From: Arenimonas sp. SCN 70-307
GTDB lineage: Bacteria > Pseudomonadota > Gammaproteobacteria > Xanthomonadales > Xanthomonadaceae
NCBI RefSeq assembly: GCF_001724815.1
Contig: NZ_MEDO01000016.1
Location: 1-59,296, forward strand
Reading direction: 5' to 3'
DNA: 59,296 bases
Part shown: positions 32,872-41,806 of the stretch, piece after piece
Numbering within the stretch: position 1 is the stretch's first letter
Layout of the letters: every line of letters begins with the position of its first letter
The notes under the pieces: model-generated
The model's input: the letters and a program-made list of their open reading frames with translations, nothing else
The model's database searches: none
What the model was told of the DNA's origin: nothing
Position numbers and translations under genes: made by a program

Positions 32872-32889
32872 TCGTTTCCGGAGATCCGC

Positions 32890-34653
32890 ATGCGCCGTCC
32901 GCCCCTGTTCCTCGCCCTGCTGCTGGCCGGCTGCACGCCGCCGCCCGGCGAGCTGGCTTCCGATCCGGCCCCGGCCGGACCCGTGGCGATCGCCGTGGTT
33001 CAGGGCTCCGGCCAGCGCAGCCCGCTCGAGGGCCGCGAAGTGGTGGTCGAAGGCCTGGTGTCGGCGCGCTTCGGCGGACTCGACGGCGTGTTCCTGCAAT
33101 CCGAAGCGCCGGACGCCGACCCGGCGACCTCGGAAGGCCTGTTCCTTCCCCAGCCCGACGACGCGCAACCGAAGCTGCGGGTCGGCGACCGCGTGCGGGT
33201 GCTCGGCACCGTGGCCGAACTGGGCGACGCCGGCAATACGCTCACGGCCATCGAACCGCGCGAGGTCGAGGTGCTGGGCCGCGGCGACGTGACGCCGCTG
33301 GCCCTGGCCAGCGCCCCGCCCAGCCCGGGCGACTGGGAGCGCTACGAAGGCATGCTGGTGACCATCACCACCCCGCTCACCGTCACCGGCAACGAAGACC
33401 TGTCGCGCTTCGGCGAACTGCGCGTGAGTTTCGACGGCCGCCTGTTCGCGCCCACGGAGATGGCCCCGCCCGGCCCGGCCGCGCGCGGCATCGCCGCCGA
33501 GAACGCCCGCCTGATGCTGCGCCTCGACGACGGCCGCACCAGCCGCGACCCGAAGACCCTGTGGTTCCTGCCCGGCAAGCGCCTGCAGGCCGACGCGCCG
33601 CTGCGCGTGGGCAGCGTGCTCGGCGGCGTCACCGGCGTGGTGGACCAGCGTTTCGGCGGTTACCGCCTGCAGCTGTCGGAGGCCCTGGGCAGCATCGAGC
33701 AGGCGCCGCGCCCGGCGCCGCCGGAGGTCGGCGGCGACCGCCGCATCGCCGGCTTCAATCTGCTCAACCTGTTCAATGGCGACGGCCAGGGCGGTGGCTT
33801 CCCCACCGCGCGCGGCGCCGCCACCGAAGCCGACTACCTGCGCCAGCAGGCCAAGCTGGTGGCCACGGTGCAGGCCCTGGACCCGGACCTGGCCGCGCTG
33901 ATGGAGATCGAGAACGACGGCTACGGCCCGGACTCGTCCATCGCCGGCTTCGTGGCCGCGCTCAACGCCGCCGGCCCGCACCGGGACTGGCGCTTCATCG
34001 ACACCGGCACCGGCCCGGGCGACAACCCGATCCGCGTCGGCATGGTCTACCGCACCAGCCGCTTCACTCCGGTGGGCCGCCCGGCCCTGCTGGCCGAGGG
34101 CCCGTTCCGCGACCGCAGCCGCGTGCCGCTGGCCCAGGCCTTCCGCGCCGGCCGCGGCCCGGTGTTCGTGGTGGTCGCCAACCACTTCAAATCCAAGGGC
34201 GGCTGCGGCGAGGCCCGCGACGGCGATGTCGACCAGGGCGACGGCCAGGCCTGCTTCAACGCCACCCGGGTCGAGTCCGCCCGCCTGCTGAACGCCTGGC
34301 TGGCCAAGGACCCCACCGGCACCCGGCCGGCCGGCCACGTGCTGATCGGCGACTTCAACGCCTACGCCCAGGAAGACCCGATGCGCCTGCTGCGCGACGA
34401 GGGCTGGCAGGACGCCTTCGCCCGCATGAAGCTTGAGCGGCCCTACTCCTATGTCTTCCAGGGCCTGTCGGGCCGGCTCGACCACGCCCTGCTCGACGCC
34501 GGCCTGGCCGACCGCCTGCGCGGTGCCGCCGAATGGCATTCGAACGCCGACGAAGCCGACGCGTTCGGCTACGTTTCGGGGCTTGATCCCGACGGCCCCT
34601 GGCGCGCCTCCGACCACGACCCGCTGCTGCTGGGCCTCGACCTGGCCCGCTAA
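32890..34653 (+). CDS. ExeM/NucH-like extracellular endonuclease lipoprotein
   Basis: The protein has 587 residues from the ATG at 32890 (MRRPPLFLALLLAGC, a lipobox). An OB-fold-like N-terminal region (about 45-275) includes REVVVEGLVSARFGGLDGVFL. A C-terminal endonuclease/exonuclease/phosphatase domain (about 285-585) shows FNLLNLFNGDG, LMEIENDGYG, VVVANHFKSKGG, GHVLIGDFNAYAQEDP, GRLDHALL and WRASDHDPLL. These hold the metal Glu, catalytic His and Asp/Asn residues. The layout matches ExeM/NucH nucleases, secreted or surface DNases for phosphate scavenging and biofilm DNA. Confidence 0.92.
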   Translation: MRRPPLFLALLLAGCTPPPGELASDPAPAGPVAIAVVQGSGQRSPLEGREVVVEGLVSARFGGLDGVFLQSEAPDADPATSEGLFLPQPDDAQPKLRVGDRVRVLGTVAELGDAGNTLTAIEPREVEVLGRGDVTPLALASAPPSPGDWERYEGMLVTITTPLTVTGNEDLSRFGELRVSFDGRLFAPTEMAPPGPAARGIAAENARLMLRLDDGRTSRDPKTLWFLPGKRLQADAPLRVGSVLGGVTGVVDQRFGGYRLQLSEALGSIEQAPRPAPPEVGGDRRIAGFNLLNLFNGDGQGGGFPTARGAATEADYLRQQAKLVATVQALDPDLAALMEIENDGYGPDSSIAGFVAALNAAGPHRDWRFIDTGTGPGDNPIRVGMVYRTSRFTPVGRPALLAEGPFRDRSRVPLAQAFRAGRGPVFVVVANHFKSKGGCGEARDGDVDQGDGQACFNATRVESARLLNAWLAKDPTGTRPAGHVLIGDFNAYAQEDPMRLLRDEGWQDAFARMKLERPYSYVFQGLSGRLDHALLDAGLADRLRGAAEWHSNADEADAFGYVSGLDPDGPWRASDHDPLLLGLDLAR

Positions 34654-34669
34654 GGGCTATGATCCGCGC

Positions 34670-35341
34670 ATGGACGCCCTGCCCGCCTTCCCGACCGAAT
34701 CCGGCCCGCTGCTGATCCCCGGCCCGGCCGGCCTGCTCGAGCTGATGGTGGACCTGCCCGAGGAAGGGCAGGAGCGCGCCGGCGTGGCCGTGGTCTGCCA
34801 CCCCAACCCGCCCGAGGGCGGCACCCTGCACAACAAGGTGGTCACGATGGCCGCGCGCGCGGTCAGCGAGCTCGGCCTGGCGGCGGTGCGCTTCAATTTC
34901 CGCGGTGTCGGCAAGTCGGAAGGCAGCTGGGACGAAGGCCGCGGCGAAATCCTGGACCTGCTGGCGGTGGCCAACTGGGTGCGCAAGGTGCGCCCCGACG
35001 ACGCGCTGTGGCTGGCGGGCTTTTCCTTCGGCAGCTGGGTGGCCCTGCAGGGCGCGCGCCAGCTGCCGGTGAAACAGATGATCTCGCTGGCGCCGCCGGT
35101 GGGTTTCCGCGATTTTTCCGGCGTGCAGCCGCCCAACTGCCCCTGGCTGGTGGTGATGCCCGACGCCGACGAGGTGGTGGACCCGCAGAAGGTCTACGCC
35201 TGGATCGACGGCCTCGAGCACAAGCCCTCGCTGGTGAAGATGCCCGACACCAGCCACTTCTTCCATCGACGCCTGATGGACCTGCGCGGCGCGATCAAGA
35301 ACGGCGTGCGCAAGAACCTGCCGCCGCCGCGCCATGGCTGA
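34670..35341 (+). CDS. Alpha/beta hydrolase
   Basis: The protein has 223 residues. VAVVCHPNPPEGGTLHNKVV, VRFNFRGVGKSEG and the nucleophile elbow AGFSFGSWVAL (G-x-S-x-G) are the marks of a small dienelactone-hydrolase-like alpha/beta hydrolase family. An Asp (MPDADEVVDP) and a His (PDTSHFFH) complete a triad. There is no signal peptide, so it is cytoplasmic. The substrate is unknown. The gene overlaps zapE by eight bases, suggesting coupling. Confidence 0.88.
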   Translation: MDALPAFPTESGPLLIPGPAGLLELMVDLPEEGQERAGVAVVCHPNPPEGGTLHNKVVTMAARAVSELGLAAVRFNFRGVGKSEGSWDEGRGEILDLLAVANWVRKVRPDDALWLAGFSFGSWVALQGARQLPVKQMISLAPPVGFRDFSGVQPPNCPWLVVMPDADEVVDPQKVYAWIDGLEHKPSLVKMPDTSHFFHRRLMDLRGAIKNGVRKNLPPPRHG

Positions 35342-36437
35342 AGCCGCGGCGGCCCGGCCGCCGTCGCAGGCCTATGCCGCCGGCGTCGCCAGCGGCCGCT
35401 GGCAGGACGACCCGGCGCAGCGCCCGGCGCTGGCCGAACTCGACCGCATCCACCGCGAACTTCTCGCGCGCGAATCGCTGCCCGCGTGGAAGCGCCTGTT
35501 CGGGCGCGGCCCCGGCGACGTGCGCGGGCTCTACCTGTGGGGCGGCGTGGGCCGCGGCAAGACCTTCCTCAACGACCTGCTCTACGACCAGCTCGGCGCG
35601 CTGCCGCGCCGGCGCTGGCACTTCCATCGCTTCATGGTCGAGGTGCACGCACGCATCCAGGCGCTGCCCGACGACACCGCCGACACCGTGGCCGTGGTCG
35701 CCGACCAGCTGGCCGACGAACTGCGCCTGCTGGTGCTCGATGAGTTCATCGTCTCCGACATTGCCGACGCGATGATCCTCGGCCGCCTGCTCGAGCGCCT
35801 GTTCGCGCGCGGCGTGGTGCTGGCCACCACCTCCAACACCGAACCGAAGAACCTCTACCGGGACGGCCTGCAGCGCGCGCGCTTCCTGCCGGCCATCGCG
35901 CTGCTGGAAAAGCACTGCGTCGTGCACTTCCTCGACAGCCCGCAGGACTACCGCCTGCGCCAGCTCACCCGCGCCGAAACCTACCTCACGCCGCTGGGCG
36001 ACGCCGCCGAGCAGGGCCTGGCCGAGCACTACGCGCGCCTGTCGGCCGACTGCCCGGGCGAGGACGGGCCGCTGGTGGTCAACGGCCGCGCCATCGCCGT
36101 GCGCGCGATGGCCGAGGGTATCGCCTGGTTCGACTTCGCGGCGCTGTGCGAGGGCCCGCGCGCCGCCGCCGACTACATCGAGGTCGCCCGCGACTTCCAC
36201 ACCGTGCTGGTCTCGAACGTCCCGGTGCTCGACGCCACCCACGACAACGCCGCGCGCCGCTTCGTGCACCTGGTGGACGAGCTCTACGACCGCAACGTGA
36301 ACCTGCTGCTCAGCGCCGCGGCCGAGCCGGTCTGGCTCTACGCCGGCGACAAGCTGCGCCAGGAATTCGAGCGCACCGCCTCGCGCCTGATCGAGATGCG
36401 CAGCGCCGAGTACCTGGCGCGCGAACACCGGCCCTAG
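35334..36437 (+). CDS. zapE: Cell division protein ZapE (AFG1-like ATPase)
   Basis: The protein has 367 residues. Walker A GGVGRGKT (near 70) and Walker B LLVLDEF (near 133) are present, along with WHFHRFMVEVHARI and ATTSNTEPKNLYRDGLQR, the conserved stretches of the AFG1/ZapE family. ZapE binds FtsZ and destabilises FtsZ polymers in an ATP-dependent way, supporting constriction, mainly under low oxygen or heat. Length and motifs are complete. It is cotranscribed with the upstream hydrolase. Confidence 0.93.
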   Translation: MAEAAAARPPSQAYAAGVASGRWQDDPAQRPALAELDRIHRELLARESLPAWKRLFGRGPGDVRGLYLWGGVGRGKTFLNDLLYDQLGALPRRRWHFHRFMVEVHARIQALPDDTADTVAVVADQLADELRLLVLDEFIVSDIADAMILGRLLERLFARGVVLATTSNTEPKNLYRDGLQRARFLPAIALLEKHCVVHFLDSPQDYRLRQLTRAETYLTPLGDAAEQGLAEHYARLSADCPGEDGPLVVNGRAIAVRAMAEGIAWFDFAALCEGPRAAADYIEVARDFHTVLVSNVPVLDATHDNAARRFVHLVDELYDRNVNLLLSAAAEPVWLYAGDKLRQEFERTASRLIEMRSAEYLAREHRP

Positions 36438-36453
36438 GCTCGGGCCGGCGGGC

Positions 36454-36957
36454 TCAGCGGCACATCGCGTCGATGAAGCCGTCGCCGTCGTCGTCGCGGT
36501 CGCCGACGGTGCTCGTGTCGCAGTCCTCGTCGATGCCCTGGGCGTCGCAGATCTCGGTCCGGCCCGGGTTGCGGTTGGGATCGGTGTCGTCGCAGTCGTC
36601 GCCGCCGCAGGCGATGGCCGCATGACCGTCGCCATCGGCATCGGGCACGTCGCAGACGCCGACGCGGCAGCGGTCGCCCTGCTCCACGCAGGTTTCGCCC
36701 TGGCGGCATGGCGGGCTGCCGGCCACGCAGCCGCGGCGGTCGGCATTGGCGGCCTGCGGCGCGCAGCGCTCGGCGCCGTTGCAGAAGACGCCGTCGCTGC
36801 ACTGGCTGTCGCGGGTGCAGATGTCCTGGCCGGCGATGCGCACCACCGGGGCCTTGTCGCCACCGCTGCCCACGCGCACGCGCACGGGATCCTGGGCGAC
36901 GGCGGCGCCCGCGAAGCTGGCCAGCACGAGCGCGGCGGCGAAGAAGTGGCGGTTCAT
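36454..36957 (-). CDS. Secreted MopE-like Cys/Asp-rich protein
   Basis: The protein has 167 residues with signal peptide MNRHFFAAALVLASFAGAAVA. The mature part is rich in Cys (about 14) and Asp. Repeats such as DICTRDSQCSDGVFCNG resemble disulfide-rich modules in extracellular proteins. DVPDADGDGHAAIACGGDDCDDTDPNRNPG and GDRDDDGDGFIDAMC match the MopE-type putative metal-binding motif. Calcium or copper binding is plausible but not shown. Its ATG overlaps the stop of the related gene upstream by four bases. Confidence 0.78.
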   Translation of the reverse strand: MNRHFFAAALVLASFAGAAVAQDPVRVRVGSGGDKAPVVRIAGQDICTRDSQCSDGVFCNGAERCAPQAANADRRGCVAGSPPCRQGETCVEQGDRCRVGVCDVPDADGDGHAAIACGGDDCDDTDPNRNPGRTEICDAQGIDEDCDTSTVGDRDDDGDGFIDAMCR

Positions 36958-37544
36958 GGGCAGGTCCCCAGGCTGGGATTGCGGGCGGGATCGGTATCGT
37001 CGCAATCGCGGTCGTTGAGCGAGAGGTTGGACAGGGCCTGGCCCACCGGGCAGGTGGCCACGGGATAGCGCGAATCGCCGAAGCCGTCGCCGTCCTGGTC
37101 GCGCCAGAGCGTCCAGGTCACGCCTTCGTCCACCTGGCCGTCGCAGTTGTCGTCCTTGAAGTTGCACACCTCGACCTGGTTCGGGTGCACGCTGCGGTCG
37201 CGGTCGTCGCAGTCGGCCGGCTGGCGGCGGTAGTCGCGCCGGTTCTGCGGCACCACCGCGGGCGGGCGCAGCGCGGCCTCGGCGTCGCGCTCGGCCTGCA
37301 GGCGCAGCTTGCGCAGCTGCTCGTAGTCCATGCCGCCGCGCACGCCGAGCTGTCGTTTGAAATCCCCCGGCGGCTGCGCGACGCGGGCGGCCGGCGTGCC
37401 CAGCTTCGACGCCACCCCGGGCCGCAGCGTGTGCGCGGCGGGGGCAGGCTTGGCCTCGCTCCCGGGCGGCTTGTTCTCCTGCGCCGAGGGCGCGGCGGAG
37501 AGGCCGGCGAACAAAACCACCAGAGCGAGCACGAACGGTCTCAT
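36954..37544 (-). CDS. Secreted MopE-like protein (putative metal-binding motif)
   Basis: The protein has 196 residues with signal peptide MRPFVLALVVLFAGLSAAPSA and a Pro/Ala-rich segment to about 65. The C-terminal half shows two motif copies: DCDDRDRSVHPNQVEVCNFKDDNCDGQVDEG and RDCDDTDPARNPSLGTC. Between them is WTLWRDQDGDGFGD, a DxDxDG-type calcium-like loop. This is the MopE/DUF-type putative metal-binding motif common in myxobacteria and some xanthomonads. It forms a two-gene operon with the shorter relative downstream. Confidence 0.78.
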   Translation of the reverse strand: MRPFVLALVVLFAGLSAAPSAQENKPPGSEAKPAPAAHTLRPGVASKLGTPAARVAQPPGDFKRQLGVRGGMDYEQLRKLRLQAERDAEAALRPPAVVPQNRRDYRRQPADCDDRDRSVHPNQVEVCNFKDDNCDGQVDEGVTWTLWRDQDGDGFGDSRYPVATCPVGQALSNLSLNDRDCDDTDPARNPSLGTCP

Positions 37545-37632
37545 GGCGTTTCCCCTGCGATGGCGGGCGGCGCGGCCGGGGCCGCGCCTGGGCGCATGCT
37601 AGCATCGGCCGACGCCTCGAAGGGGACCCGAA

Positions 37633-38934
37633 ATGCGCCGCTTGCTGCTTGTTTCCGCCCTCGCCGCCGCGCTCTGCGGCCCTGCCTTCGCCCAGGCGCC
37701 CGACGTCGAGGCCATGGCTTCGTCGGTCGATGCCAAGGTGCAGGCCTGGCGCCGCGACATCCACCAGAACCCGGAGCTGGGCAACCGCGAGGTGCGCACG
37801 GCCAAGCTGGTGGCCGAGCACCTGCGCGCCATCGGCCTGGAGGACGTGCGCACCGGCATCGCCACCACCGGCGTCACCGCCGTGCTTCGCGGCGGCAAAC
37901 CGGGTCCGCGCATCGCCCTGCGCGCCGACATGGACGCGCTGCCGGTCACCGAGCGTACCGGCCTGCCCTTCGCCTCGAAGGCCACGGGCGTGTTCAACGG
38001 CGAAACCGTGGGCGTGATGCACGCCTGCGGCCACGACGCCCACGTGGGCATCCTGATGGGCGTGGCCGAGGCGCTGGCCGCACGCAAGGACGAGCTCGCG
38101 GGCGAGGTGCTCTTCATCTTCCAGCCGGCCGAGGAAGGCCCGCCGGATGGCGAGGACGGCGGCGCGGAGGAAATGCTCAAGCAGGGCATCTTCGACGACT
38201 TCAGGCCCGAGGCGGTGTTCGGCCTGCACGTGTTCAGCACGCTCAACGCCGGCCAGGTGGGCTGGCGCAGCGGCCCGGCGATGGCGGCTTCCGACCGCTT
38301 CAACATCGTCATCAAGGGCCGGCAGACGCACGGCTCGCGCCCCTGGGGCGGCGTGGACCCGATCGTGGCCGCGGCCGACGTGATCGGCACCGCCCAGACC
38401 ATCGTCAGCCGGCGCCAGAACATCAGCAAGCAGCCGGTGGTGGTCACCTTCGGCGCCATCAAGGGCGGCGTGCGCTTCAACATCATCCCGGACGAGGTGG
38501 AGATGGTGGGCACCATCCGCACCTTCGACGAAGGCATGCGCCAGCAGGTGTTCGCCGACCTCAGGAACGTGGCCGAAAAGGTCGCCGCCGCCCACGGCGC
38601 CACCGCCATCGCCCAGGTGCCCGACACCAAGGGCAACCCGGTTACGGTGAACCACCCGGCGCTGACCGCGCGTTTGGTGCCCAGCCTCGAGAAGGCCCTC
38701 GGCGCGTCGAACGTGGTGGAAATGGACCTGAACATGGGCGCCGAGGACTTCAGCTACTACGCCCGCGAGGTGCCCGGCTTCTTCTTCTTCGTCGGCGCCA
38801 CCCCGCCCGGCCAGGACCCGCTCAAGGCCCCCTCCAACCACTCGCCGGAGTTCTTCCTCGACGAGCAGGCCCTCAAGGTCGGCACCCGCGCCATGCTCCA
38901 GGTCGCCCTCGACTACCTCCACGAGACCGACTGA
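37633..38934 (+). CDS. Exported M20-family amidohydrolase
   Basis: The protein has 433 residues with signal peptide MRRLLLVSALAAALCGPAFA. The M20D (hippuricase/IAA-amino acid hydrolase-like) pattern is clear: DIHQNPELGNRE, RADMDALPVTE, HACGHDAHVGILMG, FQPAEEGPPDGEDGG (metal Glu pair) and GAEDFSYYA. All metal ligands are present. It should cleave N-acyl amino acids or dipeptides in the periplasm. The gene is divergent from the MopE-like pair and is followed by the cobalamin riboswitch of nrdAB. Confidence 0.93.
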   Translation: MRRLLLVSALAAALCGPAFAQAPDVEAMASSVDAKVQAWRRDIHQNPELGNREVRTAKLVAEHLRAIGLEDVRTGIATTGVTAVLRGGKPGPRIALRADMDALPVTERTGLPFASKATGVFNGETVGVMHACGHDAHVGILMGVAEALAARKDELAGEVLFIFQPAEEGPPDGEDGGAEEMLKQGIFDDFRPEAVFGLHVFSTLNAGQVGWRSGPAMAASDRFNIVIKGRQTHGSRPWGGVDPIVAAADVIGTAQTIVSRRQNISKQPVVVTFGAIKGGVRFNIIPDEVEMVGTIRTFDEGMRQQVFADLRNVAEKVAAAHGATAIAQVPDTKGNPVTVNHPALTARLVPSLEKALGASNVVEMDLNMGAEDFSYYAREVPGFFFFVGATPPGQDPLKAPSNHSPEFFLDEQALKVGTRAMLQVALDYLHETD

Positions 38935-38983
38935 CCCTGTCCCCGGTTTGACCTGTGGGGGCGGGGCCCACTATCTTGGGCTC

Positions 38984-39191
38984 GTCGGTCCCGGGCGCCA
39001 CCAGCGCTTGGGTTAATAGGGAAGCCGGTGGGAATCCGGCACTGCCCCGCAGCGGTATGTGGAAACGACCGCCGTCATGAGCACTGGGAGTGTGGGTCGG
39101 GCCTGAAGGCCCGCCTGCAGACGCCTGGGAAGCGACGGCCAGTAGGGGAGGCGCCCGCGCCTCGCGTCCACGAGTCCGAAGACCTGCCGAC
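38984..39191 (+). promoter_or_regulatory. Cobalamin riboswitch upstream of nrdAB
   Basis: The P1 arms GTCGG (38984-38988) and CCGAC (39187-39191) close the element. Inside are the canonical blocks: TAATAGGGAAGCCGGTG then GAATCCGGCACTGCCCCGC (39014-39051), a CACTGGGA block near 39082, CTGGGAAGCG near 39125, and GAGTCCGAAGACCTGCC (39172-39188). Every conserved core block of the AdoCbl riboswitch is present and in order. The sole downstream genes are class Ia ribonucleotide reductase, so B12 binding is expected to reduce their expression. Confidence 0.95.
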
Positions 39192-39424
39192 AGCCGCGCG
39201 AATGCACGCCGCGCGGTGACCGGCCCAAGGGTCTCCGGGGGGAGACGGCGCCGGTGTCGTGGCGCCGCGTCCCGCCGGCTGCGACACCCGTTCTCCGTCC
39301 TCCCTGTCGACCCGACGCCCGCGGGGGCGTGGCCGCGATGGCGCGTATTGCGCCTTCGCCGCGTTCCCGCGCGCCGCCTTCCGAGGGAGGGGCGGCGACC
39401 GTGCGCAACGCACCGGAGAACGCC
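39192..39424 (+). promoter_or_regulatory. Leader between riboswitch and nrdA
   Basis: The 233-base leader holds the likely expression platform. A hairpin CCGCGCG/CGCGCGG (39194-39216) directly follows the aptamer but has no U-tract, so control may be by ribosome-site occlusion or Rho rather than intrinsic termination. The ribosome site GGAG (39415-39418) lies six bases before the nrdA ATG. Confidence 0.5.
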
Positions 39425-41806
39425 ATGAACCCTGCCAGCCCCGCCGTCGCCCCCGTCGAGGACGACGCGCCGCAATTCGTCCTCACCCCGCCCGCCACCG
39501 CGCTGGGCATGACCGTCACCAAACGCAACGGCCGGCGCGAGCCGGTGGACCTCAACAAGATCGTGCGCGCCGTGCAGCGCCACTGCGACGGCCTGCACGC
39601 CGTCGACCCGATGCGCGTGGCCACCCGCACCATTTCCGGCCTGTACGACGGCGCCAGCACCCGCGAGCTCGACGAACTCTCCATCCGCACCGCGGCCTTG
39701 CTCACCGCCGAGGAGCCCGAGTACGGGCGCCTCGCTGCACGTTTGCTGGCCGAATGCATCGGCAAGGAAGTGGCGGGCCAGGAAATCCACGCCTTCTCGC
39801 AGTCGGTGGCCCGTGGACACGAGCTGGGCCTGGTGGGCGACCGCCTGCTGGCCTTCGTGCAAGCCAATGCCCGCAAGCTCAACGATGCGCTCGATGCCTC
39901 GCTCGACCGTCGCTTCGACTACTTCGGCCTGCGTACGCTCTACGACCGCTACCTGCTTCGCCACCCCACCGCCCGCACCGTCATCGAAACCCCGCAGCAG
40001 TTCTTCCTGCGCATCGCCTGCGCCCTCAGCGAGGACGTTCCCGAGGCGCTGGCGCTGTACCGGCGCATGGCCAGCCTGGACTACCTGCCCAGCTCGCCGA
40101 CCCTGTTCAACGCCGGAACCACGCACGAGCAGCTTTCGAGCTGCTTCCTGCTCGATTCGCCGGAGGACACGCTCGAGTCGATCTACCGCAAATACGCCGA
40201 CGTGGCGATGCTGAGCAAATTCAGCGGCGGCATCGGCGTTGCATTCACCCGGGTGCGCTCGCGCGGCTCGCTGATCCGGAGCACCAACGGTCACTCGAAC
40301 GGCATCGTGCCCTGGCTCAAGACGCTCGACGCCTCGGTCGCGGCCGTCAACCAGGGCGGGAAAAGGAAAGGCGCCGCCTGCGTTTACCTCGAGCCCTGGC
40401 ATGCCGACGTTGAGGAATTCCTCGAGCTGCGCGACAACACCGGCGACGAAGCCCGGCGCACGCACAACCTCAACCTGGCGCACTGGATCCCGGACCTGTT
40501 CATGCGCCGGGTCGAGGCCGACGGGCCATGGTCGTTGTTCGACCCGAAGGCGGTGCCGCAGTTCACCGACCTGCACGGCAAGGCCTTCGAAGTCGCCTAC
40601 GAGCAGGCCGAAGCCGCCGGGCGGGCCGTGAAGACGATCCGCGCGCGCGACCTGTACGCGAAGATGATGCGCACGCTGGCCCAGACCGGCAACGGGTGGA
40701 TGACCTTCAAGGACAAGTCCAACCGTGCCAGCAACCAGACCGCGCGCCCGGGCAACGTGATCCACCTGTCGAACCTGTGCACCGAAATCCTCGAGGTAAC
40801 CTCCGACGACGAAACGGCGGTGTGCAACCTGGGTTCGATCAACCTCGGCCAGCACCTCGGCGAGGATGGGTTCGACTTCGGCAAGCTCGCCGAAACGGTG
40901 CGCCTGGCGGTCCGCCAGCTCGACCGGGTGATCGACCTGAACTACTACCCGATCGAAACCGCCCGCCGAGGCAACCTGCGCTGGCGGCCGGTGGGCCTGG
41001 GCTGCATGGGCCTGCAGGATGTCTTCTTCCGCCTGCGCCTGCCCTTCGATGCGCCCGAGGCGCGCGCGCTGTCGGCGCGCATCGCCGAGGAAATCTATTT
41101 CCACGCGCTCGAGGCCAGCTGCGAGCTGGCCCAGGCGCGTGGCCGGCACCCGAACTTCGACGAGACCCGCGCCGCAAATGGCGAGCTGCAGTTCGAGGCC
41201 TGGGGCGTGCAGCCGGCCGAGCCGGCGCGCTGGGACGCGCTGCGCCGACGCATCATGCAGCACGGGCTCCGCAATTCACTGCTGGTGGCCATTGCCCCCA
41301 CGGCCACGATCGCATCGATCGCCGGCTGCTACGAATGCATCGAGCCGCAGGTGAGCAACCTGTTCAAACGCGAAACCCTCTCCGGGGACTTCCTGCAGGT
41401 CAACCGGCACCTGGTGGCCGAGCTCAAGCAGCTGGGGCTGTGGACGCCGGAGATGCGCGACCGCATCAAGCTCGCCGAGGGCTCGGTGCAGGGCATTGCC
41501 GAGATACCGGCGACGCTGCGGGCGGTCTACCGCACGGTGTGGGAGGTCCCGATGCGCTCGCTGATCGACATGGCGGCCGACCGCGGCGCCTACATCGACC
41601 AGAGCCAGTCGCTGAACCTGTTCATGGAAAGCCCGAACATCGGCGCGCTGTCCTCCATGTACATGCACGCGTGGAAGCAGGGCCTGAAGACCACCTACTA
41701 CTTGCGCTCGCGCCCCGCCACCCGCATCGCCAAGACCACGGTCGAGGCGGCGGTGGCCGTCGCCTGCTCGCTCGAGAACCCCGAAACCTGCGAGGCCTGC
41801 CAGTGA
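39425..41806 (+). CDS. nrdA: Class Ia ribonucleoside-diphosphate reductase, alpha subunit
   Basis: The protein has 793 residues. An ATP-cone (about 29-115, TVTKRNGRREPVDLNKIVRAV) gives overall allosteric control by ATP/dATP. The barrel shows the redox Cys in SSCFLLD (near 239) and AVCNLGSINLG (near 467), and the radical Cys in LSNLCTEIL (near 450). The C-terminus ends in TCEACQ, the tail thiols that accept electrons from thioredoxin or glutaredoxin. It converts NDPs to dNDPs with NrdB. The ATG at 39425 is preferred for its GGAG site; earlier in-frame starts would run into the leader. It is under the cobalamin riboswitch. Confidence 0.96.
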   Translation: MNPASPAVAPVEDDAPQFVLTPPATALGMTVTKRNGRREPVDLNKIVRAVQRHCDGLHAVDPMRVATRTISGLYDGASTRELDELSIRTAALLTAEEPEYGRLAARLLAECIGKEVAGQEIHAFSQSVARGHELGLVGDRLLAFVQANARKLNDALDASLDRRFDYFGLRTLYDRYLLRHPTARTVIETPQQFFLRIACALSEDVPEALALYRRMASLDYLPSSPTLFNAGTTHEQLSSCFLLDSPEDTLESIYRKYADVAMLSKFSGGIGVAFTRVRSRGSLIRSTNGHSNGIVPWLKTLDASVAAVNQGGKRKGAACVYLEPWHADVEEFLELRDNTGDEARRTHNLNLAHWIPDLFMRRVEADGPWSLFDPKAVPQFTDLHGKAFEVAYEQAEAAGRAVKTIRARDLYAKMMRTLAQTGNGWMTFKDKSNRASNQTARPGNVIHLSNLCTEILEVTSDDETAVCNLGSINLGQHLGEDGFDFGKLAETVRLAVRQLDRVIDLNYYPIETARRGNLRWRPVGLGCMGLQDVFFRLRLPFDAPEARALSARIAEEIYFHALEASCELAQARGRHPNFDETRAANGELQFEAWGVQPAEPARWDALRRRIMQHGLRNSLLVAIAPTATIASIAGCYECIEPQVSNLFKRETLSGDFLQVNRHLVAELKQLGLWTPEMRDRIKLAEGSVQGIAEIPATLRAVYRTVWEVPMRSLIDMAADRGAYIDQSQSLNLFMESPNIGALSSMYMHAWKQGLKTTYYLRSRPATRIAKTTVEAAVAVACSLENPETCEACQ

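Noticed and set aside
30592-32890. Long plus-strand frame over the MASE1 gene joined to the nuclease
   Set aside because: The N-terminal part is Gln/His/Arg-rich shadow. The nuclease has its own lipobox start at 32890.
37569-37588. Perfect hairpin GGCGCGGCC/GGCCGCGCC as terminator
   Set aside because: It lies in a divergent promoter region between gene starts and has no U-tract, so a terminator role is unlikely.
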